A stretch of 64,000 nt of DNA from Chrysoporthe austroafricana (lineage: Eukaryota > Ascomycota > Sordariomycetes > Diaporthales > Cryphonectriaceae), in assembly GCA_001051155.2 (NCBI GenBank), contig JYIP02000004.1, forward strand, positions 3,776,383 to 3,840,382, written 5' to 3'. The notes under the pieces are model-generated. The model was not told the origin of the DNA, did no database searches, and saw only the letters and a program-made list of their open reading frames with translations. Made by a program: the position numbers and the translations under genes. Shown piece by piece: positions 20,762 to 32,839 of this stretch (position 1 is its first letter; each line of letters begins with the position of its first letter).

Positions 20762-22267
20762 ATGGATCCCCAAAACCAGCAGCAGGGTCAACAGCAGCAG
20801 AGCCGGCCTGTGTACGACACCAGCCACGGAGGACACTATGGTAAGCTACATGAGGCCTGGCCTCCAATTCTGCGACCGTCCAGAAGCTGACCGTGCGACA
20901 TACAACAGGTGCGAGCGCAGCGGTATGTTTGCTCCCGGCTCAGTCCAGCTGCCTGCGCAAACCGCGACGAGACCGCAACCACTGACACTAGTGCTTCGAT
21001 TTTTTAGCTCTCGGCTCAGGGTTATGCGCCAGCAGAGCTGTATACAGGGCCGTGGGCGAACGTTCATCAAGGGCTTAACGGGCAGTACAAGGACATCCTC
21101 ACGACCTACTGGCAGCAGACCATCAACCACCTTGAGAGCGACACGCACGACTACAAACTGCACCAGCTGCCCCTGGCGCGTATAAAGAAGGTGATGAAGG
21201 CCGACCCGGAAGTCAAGATGATCTCGGCGGAGGCCCCCATACTCTTCGCCAAGGGCTGCGACATCTTCATTACCGAGCTCACCATGCGCGCGTGGATCCA
21301 TGCAGAGGAGAATAAGCGCCGTACGCTGCAGCGAAGCGACATCGCATCGGCGCTCGCCAAGTCCGACATGTTCGACTTCCTCATCGACATCGTGCCCCGC
21401 GAGGAGGCCTCGACGCACTCGAAGCGACAGGCGGGCGCGGCCTCCGGCGCGGCGCAGCCAGGCGTGCCCCAGACCGTCCCTGGGCAGCACGTCCAGGCTC
21501 CGAACCACCAGCACCCGATGGCCGCGACCGACTACGGCATGCCGGGACACCCGCTGGGTACCGAGGCCGACTATCGCCAGCCCCCGATGTACGTTGGGCA
21601 GGCCCCTCCGGCGCAGGCCGCATACGGCCAGGCGCAGGCGCCCATGTACAGCGATATGCCGGCCATGTATGACTACAGCGCTATGCAGCCGCAGCAAGTA
21701 AGTTCATTCTCTCGCATTTCCGCATCTTGAGATGTTCGTTCGCCTAATTTGTTCTCTTTGCTGCATGCACCGCAAATGCCGCCTCCTGAGGAGTACAATT
21801 CCTAGCTGGTGTCCAATTCCCGGCAGGCTTCCAATTCTCAGCAGGATTTCAATTCTTAGTTTGATTCATTTCCTAACCTTTCGGTCTCGTGATAGAGCGC
21901 TTGAGAAGATGCACGTACCGGTGTCGTATCCGACAAGAAACAGATTACGTTCCTAGTAAATTACGACAGAACATTTTCCCACCGGTCGCGATGTTTGATA
22001 TGGCGGATGACACCGTGGGAATGGATGGGGGGTTTTGGCGTATCGTGGCAGGACCGGAGATGCATGGTTATATTGTGATACTCCCCATATCATGAATTCT
22101 TTTTGTCGCACGCCGTTACTTCTGTAGCAAATTGATAAGTTTTTTTCTTTTTTTCTTTTCTCTTTTTCCTCAAACGACTGCTGTCCTGGCACCGACAGCG
22201 TGTGATGCAGGAGTACGGCGGGGCGTATGGGGATGATCACCCCGGAGCACTGTATAGTTGCCCGTGA
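20762..22267 (+). CDS. HAP5: CCAAT-binding factor subunit C (Hap5/NF-YC)
   Basis: Exons 20762-20840, a 14-nt microexon at 20909-20922, 21008-21697 and a last exon beginning at 22199 or 22211; the first choice gives about 283 residues. With Hap2 and Hap3 it forms the trimer that binds CCAAT and controls respiration, nitrogen, iron and secondary metabolism genes. The histone fold is clear: [55 protein letters not shown]. The preceding WQQTINHLE block is typical of fungal Hap5. The tail is Gln/Pro/Tyr-rich. The C-terminus is uncertain. After PQQ a GTAAGT donor opens a ~500-nt intron containing four 18-bp repeats and a long pyrimidine tract before CCGACAG. Two in-frame acceptors 12 nt apart give RVMQEYGG or EYGG endings. 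Retaining the intron would end the protein after ten more residues. Confidence 0.92.
21796..21867 (+). repeat. Four 18-bp tandem repeats (CAATT-headed)
   Basis: Four degenerate units start with CAATT at 21796, 21814, 21832 and 21850, spaced exactly 18 bp. Units 2 and 3 are the most alike. The array lies in the predicted last intron of HAP5. In one frame the units would read like a repeated SNSQQD-type peptide but are interrupted by TAG codons. Confidence 0.75.
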
Positions 22268-22492
22268 GTGCATAAAAACTTCTACGTAATGACATCGACC
22301 TGGCATAATATTTACCCACGTAGGCACAATAATGCCGTAGTGTTAGTGTGGATCGCTTTCGCGGAGCACATCGTAACGCCATTTCGTCCCAACTAAAAAC
22401 ATTTCCTTGACGCCATGCGAGAACCAGAAGCGCGCAACGCTGAGTCGCCTCGGGTGCCAGAAGTCGAGAGCACGATGCCTCTCCTCCGCCGC

Positions 22493-24931
22493 TCACCTCA
22501 GCCCAAACCTGCTCGAGAAATTCGCCATCGTCGCCGCCGCCCGGCTTGGCGCCTCGACCGTGTGCGTCAGCTTCTCCAGCAGTATGGGCCCGTTCATGGC
22601 GTTGACCCTGCTGTACAGCTTGTTGCGGAGGGCCATGTCGTAGTACTCGTCATGGTTCTCGATCTGCATGAGCGCGACGGTCTGCTCGAGCTCCTCTAGC
22701 GTGTTCTGCAGCATAGCGGCGTTCTCGAGCCCCGAGACGAACTCGACGAGGAACTGGACGTCCTTTGCTATCGCCGCCACGCCGTTGGGGTTGATAGTTT
22801 TAACTTCGGGGAGGAGGGGCAGGGCGAGGATGCGCTCGGCGGCGTGGGAGAGGGCGTCGAAGTAGATGAGTTCTTTGATCTCTCGTGGGAGGCCGAGGAG
22901 TGTTGAATTCATGATATTGGAGAGGTAGCGGGTGAGTGTCTGCATGTAGCTGGACGGCTCTTCAATTGGCGTGGTGGCCATCCAGTCGTATTCGGCTGTG
23001 TCGATAAGATCATCAATCTTGGAGTTCACGAGCTCAAAAATGCGCTTTTCAGCTGTCTTCTTGTTGCTCCTGAATTGCTCCGTTGCAGATAGGGTCACTG
23101 GGCCGCCAGCCGACGTAGAGGACCGGGCTCGGATCAGGAGCTGCTCCAGCTCTTGGCAGGCGATCTCGAAGTGCTCCAGGTTGATCAGGATCTGTACTAT
23201 TTGACCCAGATATTGGGAGCTGAGCCGCTCCACAAGCGACTGACAGACTTTTCGCGTCAGTAGCTCGTCCAGAGACTAGAAACCCAGGTTAGCAATTTGC
23301 CATGATGAGCGGTAAGAGAGGATGACTCTCACCTTTCGAAGTGTGTCGTCAATGACGTTGGGATGCTGGAAGTGATCATCGGCAAAGAAATAGAACTGGT
23401 TGAGGAAATTTCTAATATCGATACAACACAGCGGGTACATCTGCGAAAAAGGTAGGACGCAAGGGAACGTCAGCTCTTCAAGAGTCTTGTCATGCGTGAA
23501 CCAGCTGACATTCACTACTTTCTCGTACTCCTCGGGGCTGTTGATGGCCATCGGCATGTAGTCGTCCGTCGAAACTATCTCCTGGAAGTCTTCGCTGAAT
23601 CGACGCTTTAGCAAGTCCGCATACGTGTCGAAGAGCGTGAGCAGGAAGTTATCCAGCATTGTGACGGAGTAGCCCCAACCTTCCATGGTCTGGATAAACA
23701 GGGCGAAGACGGATTTGATCTTGAGCAAAACTTCAGCATTATTTATGCCGCCCAAGGAACGCGATGTGAGGGTAATCGCAGAAGTACACATGGAATCCCA
23801 CAGCTCGTCTATCTCGACGCTGGATCGCAGCTGAGGCACCCGTTGCACTGTGGCCTTCTCAATGATGGCAAAGCCAGCAATACCCTCCAGCAGACTGTTG
23901 AGGGATGGTTCTTCCTCGCCCTCAAGGTGGACTGATGTCGGTATTAAAAGGTCTTTCTGTTGCCGTCTTGTTGCCGCATAGTCCGCGCGTAGCTTGTCGC
24001 TTTGCCCGAGAGCCTGGTGGATGTGTAGGCACTCGAATAGTGGTGTGAAGTCCACCTCGAGTTCTTCATTCGCAAGCACATCAAATTCCTCATCCTCCTC
24101 AAACACGAGCTCGATCGCCGAGTTTAGCTTGAAGCCGTTGAGCGTTTCGTCCGCTTCCGTGCGTTCCTTGTGTCTGGACCTCCTCATCTCCGTGTGGTAA
24201 AAGGCGACCTCTCCCAGAAATTGAGAGGTCTCTCGAATCCGGAACAGCCAAGTGTTTAGATCCAACATCACAGCCTCCGCGATCGCTTTCTGCGAAGCCG
24301 GTATAGATTTCTGAATCATGTCCGCCAGCTGCTGCTGGGTAGCATATTTGTTCTGTATTATCGGTACCAGATGCTCATTCTGCAGGTCCTCCAGGGATTT
24401 GAGCGCAGCGTAGTACTGCTTCTTGCGAATCAGCTCGTGCGCCTGGTTTACGGCATGCAATATCTTCAGCGACTCCTTCAGCGCATCCGACGCGTCCGAG
24501 ACATTCTGTCGTATTGCCCTCTTGTCGACCAGCTTCTGTTTCTGCTCCGCCAGCTCCTGGGTGCTGGACTGGATCGACTGGTTCAGCTCCAGAATCTCAC
24601 GCGTCAGGGAGACGGTGCCCTCGCGGACCTGCTGTAGCTGGTTGACGGAGTGCAGGAACTCCTCGTGCTTCGTCAGGCCGATGTTCTCGATTTCGGCCTC
24701 GCGGTCCTCGGCGTAGTAGGTCAGGCTCTGGACCAGAGAGTTCGTGCGGCTGCTGACGCTTGCGTCTTTGAGAATAGGTATCAACTGGTCGAGAAAGTCC
24801 GAGTCGGTCGAGGCGAGGATGACCTGTGGATGGCATGAGCATGCGGCACCTAGAAGTAAGAAGATGTGGCCGCTTACCTGACCGACGACAGAGCCGTAAT
24901 CTTCGTACGCCTGCGACTTTCGCGGAGCCAT
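22493..24931 (-). CDS. SEC15: Exocyst complex subunit Sec15
   Basis: Three exons, 24878-24931, 23333-24823 and 22493-23275, giving 775 residues, the usual fungal size. Sec15 is the exocyst subunit that receives the Rab GTPase Sec4 on secretory vesicles and helps tether them at growing tips. The N-terminal half is long coiled coil (NQLQQVREGTVSLTREILE; ELAEQKQKLVDKRAIRQ). The family signature FLGEVAFYHTEMRRSRHKER follows. The C-terminal half is helical rods (YPLCCIDIRNFLNQFYFF; LERLSSQYLGQIVQIL). The first intron (24824-24877) is 54 nt with no stop in frame and a GTAAGC donor, so unspliced RNA would still encode a protein with 18 extra residues after SVVGQ. It is convergent with HAP5 (225 bp between stops). 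Confidence 0.9.
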
Positions 24932-26606
24932 GGTGTGTGTCGGATCAACTGGAGGCGACTTGGTCCTAGGCTACGACCCTCAGAGTCGAGGGATAGGAGG
25001 CAGAGGGTAGATCATGGGCTCGGAACGGATACGCCAAGAGCCCGTCAAGATGGGACGGTGGGCGGAATCGGCAGCCAAATTGGACTGCTTCAACAATAAC
25101 TGACAATGGTAGTTTTAGAAAGTCCAAGAGGCCAACCCAAAGTTCCATCTAATGCTGTATCCTGAGACAGTTCGGTCCTAGGCACTGCTGCATGCTATTC
25201 AGGTACTGGAGGGCCAGGCTCCCTGGCCTGTCCTCTGAAGCCTTGCCATGATGATATGGAAATTGAGCAGCCGTCGCCAGCCGCTACCAGCTGCGTCTGA
25301 CGACATCAGTCCCATCCATGCATACATCAGCAGACAGCCCAGGGCTGTCACTTTGTCTTGATCCGAAAGACATTATGATACAGAGACTGATCAAACGCAG
25401 TCTGCAACACTAGGAGCTATCTTGGTCGCGTGTGAGGACTGCCGGCTACTACATCCGACTCAATTCGCTTGCAGAATCGGGAAGAGGGAAGCAAATCTCC
25501 ACGGTGGCTTTGCCAGCCTAGTTTACTTGAGCACCTACATGCTTCTTAAGACAGCATCCCTAATACCAAACCCGACAGTTGACAGGATTTCTACTCCGAG
25601 TTATGGCACCCTGGAATCTGACAAGCCAGTCTATGCAAGCATTGGCTTCTATGAGGACTCTTTCCATGCAAAGCTGGCCTCTCCTCGGGAATATTCAATG
25701 CTCACTTCGTTTTCTAGCCTCTTTATTGTCAAAGACTAACTCTCAAGACATTTTCCACATTGAGCAGCCTGGACTAGTCTAGTCTAAGAGTGCTGTTTCG
25801 GCCAGCCACCATCTCTGCACTCCTTGCTGGCTTCAAAAGGGATCTGATCTGCGCAAAGAATGCTTGAGCATGAGGCAGTAGCCTTGTGCGGGTTTTGGAT
25901 GTTATCCTGGCTCAAGTGTGAACGACCTTTTCCCAGTAAGAAAGCCAGAGTATCAGGTGGGACATGGTGAATTGTTTCTTGCACTGAAGCCTGGTATTTA
26001 TGCTGCACTTGGAGAATAAGATTGAGAGACTGGTAGGGAATTATCTTGTGATTTCCACGTGCTATTGACGGCCAGTGAATCATTTCGGGGTGCAGGAAAA
26101 CCAGGGTGTATCTAGAGTAGCAGCAGCTGGCTCCTTCCTGGCAACTTTCAAAGAACTCCCACGCCGGATCCCTGAACCCTCGGTCCTCGTCTCCAGCTTC
26201 TTTGGGCACCCTCCTTCTCCTCCAGTCAACATTATTTGGACAGGGTAGGCACCATTCTAACTTGTTGAGGCCCCTCCAGGAAATAATTTTGGACTTTCCT
26301 TGAGACGCATTTTGGATTCTTCTCCTACCTTATTTTGGACCTCACCCGCCTCCCTACCTTCTCACATTACCTTTCGACCACTCCTCCCAAGTCCTCTTGT
26401 CCGACCACCACCTTGGAGTCTTCTACACCTCTTTTTCCTCCTTCAAGCTCATCTTGTTGGTTTTCTTTGGGTCAGTCTTACCATCGTCTCCATCACATTA
26501 CACTAAGAAAGTTGCCTTTGGTGCCATCATCAGCCTCCATCACACTTTTGACAACACTCAGCAGCATCCAGAGGCAACAACAGCAACCATTGGCACGAGT
26601 TCCACC
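24932..26606. other. Divergent spacer, SEC15 / Mei2-like, with long C/T-rich leader
   Basis: About 1.7 kb. The part before the Mei2-like ATG (about 26280-26606) is rich in C/T and lacks an in-frame upstream ATG, consistent with a long 5' leader. Open frames at 25422-25739 and 25784-26209 have no domain or splice support. Confidence 0.5.
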
Positions 26607-29024
26607 ATGGTGCAGACTCGAGACGTGGCCTTCCACCCCTCCTCACCTCCAAGTGAGGGAGGTGCCGATTCCTTCAAGTATGAAGATACTCCTGACACTC
26701 GTCTGTCCACCTTCTCTCCCACTGAGGACTCGGCGAAATCGTCACGCCTCCTGAATGCCCTCACTTTGAGCACCGAAACTCAGCCTGTCAAGTTTGAGGT
26801 CCTAAACAACAGCAACAATGACACCCTGCACCGGATGGCCTCCATTGATTCCATCGCATCCGTCATCCACGACCAGGACCCTTTCATCACGTCCACTCCC
26901 GAGAAGACCCAATCGCAGACCAAGCTATCTGCCACGGCCACGGCCTTCCGTCCTCTATCTACGACTCCTGTTGTCGCCAATGGCACCGCCAATGGTGCTG
27001 CTAATATTCTGGCCACTCCCAAACCTCTTGGTAGCACCGTTCCCTCTGCTGCCGCCGTCCTCTGCAGTCCCATCACCGGCGCCCGCATTTACAGCCATGT
27101 TCCTCTATGCTCTGTCTTCAGCAAAGACTTGAAACTGTCTCGCTCGCTGTCTATTACTTCTGCAACAGGGATTCTGACAGCCGATTCTGTCAACGAGTAT
27201 CTCCAGGTAGGTCTAAACGGGGGTATCTAGAGAGGTGTGATGATCGCTAATCGCGTTCATAGAAGCTCCAGGCCCTTGGCGGACCCTTTGAGCGGTACCC
27301 TGACATTTTCCCCTGTGGCAACGTCGCCTATCTTCGTCTCACGAATGTGCGAGACTCACCAAGAATTTTGAGCGACAAGACAGTCAAGCCGAAGCACTGG
27401 AAGATTGAGGGTATCTCCGCTCAAGAGATCAACAAGGTCCGCTTCTCTCCGCTTGGCCAAAGTCTCGGATACTGACGTTCAGCACAGGGCACTGGCATCG
27501 GCCCTCTCGCAAACGAGAACGAGGGCCTGCACAACCTTCTCGTCTACCCAATTGCCGATTTGAGCGATGATCAAATGAAGGACAAAATTACCGAGCACTT
27601 CAAGCACTGGAATGTCTTCGCCTTGATCAAACAGCCATCCGCTCACCCTGGGACCATCCGATGGATCATTGAGATGTCCGACTGCAATGCTACCTACGGG
27701 TGTGCCTCTCAACTCTATACCCGTGGATGGATGGCCGTAAGTCTGGAATGAGATACTGAATTAATTGATGTTGGCTAACACTTCTAGGTCGATGGTTTGT
27801 TCTTGATACTGCTGGCACCGTTGTCTCCTGGCAGCCAGGCAGTCCCTTACTTCAGCTTCAATGACTATGGCATCTCAGGCCTCCCCAGTACCGCGGTCTC
27901 GGACCTAACAGTTCAGCTCGAGAGCATGTCGTTCCGCGGTTCTCAACATCCAGTGCAGCTTGTTGACCGTTGCGCGGTCCCTACATCCAGTCTTGGCAGT
28001 CCTACTCAATTTTCTCAGTGGCCAGGTCCTTGGGGCTTCAGTCCACAATTACAGCTTATCCAGTCAACGTACCCGAATATTTTGTCTCGCGGGGCGACTC
28101 CTACTCCCTCTGGCCTAGACGCTATGGTAATGAGCCCCGTGAGCACTACTTTCCCCATGATAGGATCGTCATTCTCCCCGCCTCTGTCAACGTCGATGTC
28201 CACACGCTCGAGCTTCTCGAGTCCAAGACTAAACCAGGGTTTCCAGCGCTCGGACGCTCGCCGACAGAATGCCACGCGTGTGAATAGGTCGCACTTCAGC
28301 CCTCCAGGTCCTCACCACAACCATGTCAATATCAACAAGATTCGAGAGGGCACTGACGTGCGCACTACGATCATGCTTCGGAACATTCCAAACAAAGTCG
28401 ACCAGGCGATGCTGAAGAACATTGTTGACGAATCCAGCTGGGGCAAGTATGACTTCATGTACCTGAGAATCGACTTTGCGAACGACTGCAACGTTGGATA
28501 CGCCTTCATCAATTTTGTGGACCCGCTGGATATCATCGACTTCGTCAATGCGCGTGGAAATCAGCGATGGAATTGTTTCAAGAGCGACAAGATCGCTGAG
28601 ATCTCCTATGCCACCATTCAGGGCAAGGACTGTCTTGTCCAAAAATTTCGCAACAGCTCTGTCATGCTGGAGGCGGCTCACTACCGGCCCAAACTCTATT
28701 ACACCTCCAATGGACCTACTCCACAGATGGCTGGTCAGGAGGAGCCTTTCCCCGAACCCGACAACCAATCCAAGATGAAGCGGAGCTGTGAGAATGCCGA
28801 GCACGTTGGTAAGTACTGCGTTCTGCAGAGTTAGACACTCGTCTGCTACAACTCTCTGACACTGAAATCCCCGAATTGCAGGTCTCTTCACGCCCAATGC
28901 TGGTCAACACTTCCGCGATGAGCAGCGCCGTCGTCGGTCCCAGTACGACCGAGGCACTCGCCTCGCAGCCCTCGAGGAATGCGGCGAGTACGGGATGTAT
29001 CCTCATCCGGAGGCCATTCACTAG
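26607..29024 (+). CDS. Mei2-like RNA-binding protein
   Basis: Five exons, 26607-27206, 27263-27436, 27488-27736, 27788-28808 and 28882-29024, giving about 728 residues. Mei2-type proteins bind RNA through an unusual C-terminal RRM; fission yeast Mei2 starts meiosis, while roles in filamentous fungi are little known. The N-terminal third is Ser/Thr/Pro-rich. Residues ~200-340 contain a diverged region that may be an RRM-like fold. The diagnostic Mei2 RRM is complete: TTIMLRNIPNKVDQAMLKNI, YDFMYLRIDFANDCNVGYAF, INFVDPLDIIDFV, ARGNQRWNCFKSDKIAEISY, IQGKDCLVQKFRNSSVM. The last exon gives a charged tail (DEQRRRRSQYDRG). The second donor (GTCCGC at 27437) is weak, so that junction is the least certain. 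ATG 26607 is the first in frame. Confidence 0.85.
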
Positions 29025-29923
29025 GTGTCATTCTGTCAGAACTCTGCCTCCACCCCAACGTCACTCATCCATTTCATCTGAAAGGCAGTATACTCGAAGG
29101 CCACACCTCTCATATCTTGGGCCACCCGACAATAGCCTAGCAGAAATAGCTCTGGTCCTGAAAACCCGTCGAGCTCTGTTGCTATCTACGAAACCTTTCG
29201 CTACGATGTTTCGAGGAGAGTTTGACGAATTTTCCGTTTGCAGCGCAGTTTTGACACCAGTCATGTACAATGGTGGTCTTCGACACAAGGACCCATCATG
29301 TCAAGATACGAAATGGTTGCTTCTCATCTTGATTCTTGACCTTTAGACAGACTATCACATGCCCGTGGAGTTGAAAAATCTACAGACCTAGGAGCCAGTT
29401 GAAATTGAACATACGTCTGGGGGCGCAAAATGGACGGGTGGCATCGCTGGTTTGTTTTTTATTCCTAGGTCGGATTCTCTTGGAGGGCATCACAATACCA
29501 TCTCTACGGCTAAGCCTTTTGCCAGTGACGAAGTGAACATCATCCTAACTTCCTATGGATACTGCCGCCCTTTTATCACCGTTCGGAATTAAGTTCCCCC
29601 CCCCGGGACAGTTCCACCGTAGCTATTCTTCCGAATGATTTCTGGGTGGGCGCTTCTGTAGGCCGCCCTCATGTTAACAACATTACTGTTGCATGATCTA
29701 TTGTGGTAAATCCACATCCCCCTACACTACTGCTAATAGGATCTTGTGTGTGACACGCCCTAAGTAAAGTCAGTGCCAGTCGTTCATTTTGACGAAAATA
29801 TGCTTGCTTGGTTGCAGAGTTAGATTTATGACAGTCAGAGTAGACAATGCGATAAGGGTGTAGATGATAGATTGAGAAACATAGTATCATTCAAGCTACC
29901 TGACTGCGGTTTCCCACACGTTG
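29025..29923. other. Intergenic, Mei2-like / SLP1 (convergent)
   Basis: About 0.9 kb holding two 3' ends. A run of nine C sits near 29596-29604. No gene recognised. Confidence 0.5.
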
Positions 29924-32839
29924 TCATATCGGATCCTCCGGCAACGCGGGGAGAGGTTTCCGCGAGTTGCTGCCTTGCTCTGACAGGGGCGATCTCGTCA
30001 GGGGCGGTCTACTTGATCGATTATCTTCAGCCAGTTCGTCTCCGCTGACATGTTCATCCCCTGCCAGCCCTTCTTGCCCATCCATCAGCGTTGATGCGCT
30101 GCTTGACGACTCCTCTCCCGAGGATGGTGCGTCGTCTACTACTTTTCTCTTCTGTTCGGGAGTTGCCAGCCCATCACTACTCCCATCCAACTCGTGATTT
30201 CCAAAGGGGTCATCGGGCTCATCCACGCGGATTGTCGGGCCCCTCCGTGACGAAGGAGGTGTCACAGAGCCGTTGCCGCTCTCGCTGCCGTCAAATGTCG
30301 CAGACGTGGGGGTCATGGGCAGCATCTTCTCGGTGTACGCCATGGCACGTGGGTGGGATGTCGCATGTGGATCCGGCACAGCGGGTCCCGACACGGATCG
30401 CTGGACATCACTCGGGTGTAAACCTCTGCCGCCACGCTTCACGGATCCGACACTTGCCCGGCGCCCGTGTGTTGGCGTATTCGCACGGCTCACGGACCTC
30501 GGCGAGCCCGGCGGCCAGCGCGGCGAGCCCAGGTAGCTGTTGAGGAACTGCGACGTGGACGTCGTCATCTGCCACTGCTCGCCCACGCTGCTCGCGCCCA
30601 GCACGCCGCGACTGAACAGCACCAGTACGAGACAGCAAAGCAGGAGGACGGACTGGAAGATCGCCATGCGCTTCTGGAACACGACCTCGTCAGCCAAGAG
30701 GTTGAGCCGTGAGGAGAGTGCGATGATCTCGCGGTCGCTCTGCTCGCGCTGTGTCTCGAGGGCGAGGACGGTGGACTGCCAGATCTGGTCGTACTGCTGG
30801 CGGACGGAGCGCAGTTCGGACAGGACCGTGTTATTGAGGTTATCGAGAAAGGTGTCGACGCGGGAGATCTGACGGCGCTCCATCTTCTGGAGGGCTTCCT
30901 GGAGGAACCTAGACTGGTCTTCGATGTATTGAAGAGAGAGGGTGGTGTTGGATTCGAGGAATTGGAGACGCTTGGAGATAGATTTGAAGAAGGACTCTTG
31001 GACGGTGGGGGAGGCGTTGGCGGAGGAAGAGGTGCTGGTTGTGGTTTTGTTTTGACTAGCGTTGGTAGATTGTCTCGACGAGGACTTGGACGAGGAGTCG
31101 CCGGGTCTAGAGCCTGGGGGCGGTTTGGGTGGTGTCATTGATGATTTGGCAGTCGGCTGAGTTGGTTGCGTTTTGTTCACGGTGGCATCAGTGTCTGATA
31201 CTGGGACCTCTGAAACTGAGGGGATCGAAATGCTTGTCGGCGTGTCGGCAGACGTTGAAGAAGTTTGTGTGAGTCGAACCGCAACGGCTGTAGAAGACAC
31301 CGCCGTGCTTGCTGGCGGTGGCGCCTCTTTACTGCCCTGAGTACTTGGGATAGGCTCGACCGGAGGCGAGCTGCTGTTCCTTGCATGCACTGGGGCGGGT
31401 AGCTCAATGGTGTTTGTCGTAGTAGGTGTGCTGATTCCGCAGGTCTGCAGATATGGCTCATTGTACAGGGGAGCATACCAAGGTGAGTGTCCATAACCCT
31501 TGATCGACTCGTTCAGTGGGGGTTGAACGGCTTCTTCTGCAGTATTTGTCGACTCCGGCTCTGCTATTATGGTGCTCTCCCGTGGGAGATCGTGCTCAGG
31601 CACTGCCTCCGGGCCTGTGGCTATCTCGGCTGGCTCATCGTCGTCTGGGCCGGCTTCGGCTTCCTTCCACGAGTCCAGCATCCGAGTACCATGTACACGC
31701 AGTAACGACACGGGGCAATAGTACTCGTTACCATAGTGCGACAGGAATTCGATGCGGATGTACTTGGCCCAGATTTTGGGATTTTCGATGAGAAACGCCT
31801 GTATATCCCGGGAATTTCTCGCCTGGAAAGTGCCGACATCCTTCCACTTTTCCATCTTGACAGGATACTTATCGCTGACGCTGACGCGAAAGCTGCGAAT
31901 CATGCTGGAGAAGAACTCGAAGTTGGCTAGGACAACGGTATCCACCAGAATGTCCTCGCTGAGCTCGACAATGACGAACTTGTTCTCCTGGGAACATGTG
32001 AACAGCATGTACGAGTCCTTGTTCTCCACCAGGATGGCTTTAGCATTCTTGGCACCGGGGCTCGTCTTGAGAACAGTGGCGCCTCCGTCGAAGGACGAGT
32101 ATGAGAACCTCTCCTTGCAGGTTATCCCGGCATCCTTCGGCCTGCGGTAGTGAGCCACACCGTCGTCGTACACTGCTGGCTCCGGAGTCTCCGCATTCGA
32201 CACGTCGCCCGAGGCGCTGCCGCTTTTGGAACCAGCGGTAGCGGTCATCTCGGAGATCTTTCCGGACAGGACATCAAAGTCTAGGGCGATCTCACCGTCG
32301 TCACCCCAGCTGTCCAACCCATCGTTGGGCCCGCTATCGGCACCGTCCCGGCCCTCCTGGTATTTCCTCCCCTTTAGGTCGGCCGGATCTTGGCCTGACT
32401 TCTGCAGCATCATGGCTTTCCACTCCTCGAAGGACATGAACGAGCTCGTGGCCAAGTCCTCAGGATCGTCCACTCCTTCCTTAGTCACATTGCTCTCGCC
32501 TGGCCCATCTTCTTTCTTCTCTTCCTTCCCGCCCTGTTCCGGAGATCCGACCTGTGTGAGAGTCTCACCCGGCGCCGTCTGTTCTGTCCTTGCCGCCGTC
32601 TCGACTGTTGTAACTGTGCTCGTGGTAGTGGTGGTGGTCGTCGTCGTTTTGTCCTGCACGGTGGAGTTCGCGGAGGACCAGTTGGTCCGCAGGCACTGCT
32701 GCGGGAGGGTGTGCGTGATGTAGTTGATCGTCTTGGACTCGCACACATCTGGGGAAGACGCAGTGACCTCTTGAGCCTGGCTTGCAAGGCCTTGCAGGCC
32801 AAGCGCCAGAGTCAGGAGGCCGGAGGATAAGGAACGCAT
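29924..32839 (-). CDS. SLP1: SUN-domain ER membrane protein (Slp1/osteopotentia type)
   Basis: Single exon; ATG at 32839 gives 971 residues. It begins with a signal peptide (MRSLSSGLLTLALGLQGLASQA). A Thr-rich low-complexity stretch follows (~60-80). The SUN domain lies at roughly 225-400: FSYSSFDGGATVLKTSPGAK, ILVENKDSYMLFTCSQENKF, VLANFEFFSSMIRSFRVSVS, KYIRIEFLSHYGNEYYCPVS, LLRVHG. A Ser/Thr/Pro linker, a coiled coil (LQYIEDQSRFLQEAL...) and one transmembrane helix near 726-749 (FQSVLLLCCLVLVLF) come next. A long disordered Ser/Pro-rich cytosolic tail ends the protein. The SUN domain in the middle with a signal peptide and C-terminal membrane helix marks the Slp1 class, which in yeast protects ER luminal proteins with Emp65, as opposed to nuclear-envelope Sad1 proteins. 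Confidence 0.9.
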   Translation of the reverse strand: MRSLSSGLLTLALGLQGLASQAQEVTASSPDVCESKTINYITHTLPQQCLRTNWSSANSTVQDKTTTTTTTTTSTVTTVETAARTEQTAPGETLTQVGSPEQGGKEEKKEDGPGESNVTKEGVDDPEDLATSSFMSFEEWKAMMLQKSGQDPADLKGRKYQEGRDGADSGPNDGLDSWGDDGEIALDFDVLSGKISEMTATAGSKSGSASGDVSNAETPEPAVYDDGVAHYRRPKDAGITCKERFSYSSFDGGATVLKTSPGAKNAKAILVENKDSYMLFTCSQENKFVIVELSEDILVDTVVLANFEFFSSMIRSFRVSVSDKYPVKMEKWKDVGTFQARNSRDIQAFLIENPKIWAKYIRIEFLSHYGNEYYCPVSLLRVHGTRMLDSWKEAEAGPDDDEPAEIATGPEAVPEHDLPRESTIIAEPESTNTAEEAVQPPLNESIKGYGHSPWYAPLYNEPYLQTCGISTPTTTNTIELPAPVHARNSSSPPVEPIPSTQGSKEAPPPASTAVSSTAVAVRLTQTSSTSADTPTSISIPSVSEVPVSDTDATVNKTQPTQPTAKSSMTPPKPPPGSRPGDSSSKSSSRQSTNASQNKTTTSTSSSANASPTVQESFFKSISKRLQFLESNTTLSLQYIEDQSRFLQEALQKMERRQISRVDTFLDNLNNTVLSELRSVRQQYDQIWQSTVLALETQREQSDREIIALSSRLNLLADEVVFQKRMAIFQSVLLLCCLVLVLFSRGVLGASSVGEQWQMTTSTSQFLNSYLGSPRWPPGSPRSVSRANTPTHGRRASVGSVKRGGRGLHPSDVQRSVSGPAVPDPHATSHPRAMAYTEKMLPMTPTSATFDGSESGNGSVTPPSSRRGPTIRVDEPDDPFGNHELDGSSDGLATPEQKRKVVDDAPSSGEESSSSASTLMDGQEGLAGDEHVSGDELAEDNRSSRPPLTRSPLSEQGSNSRKPLPALPEDPI

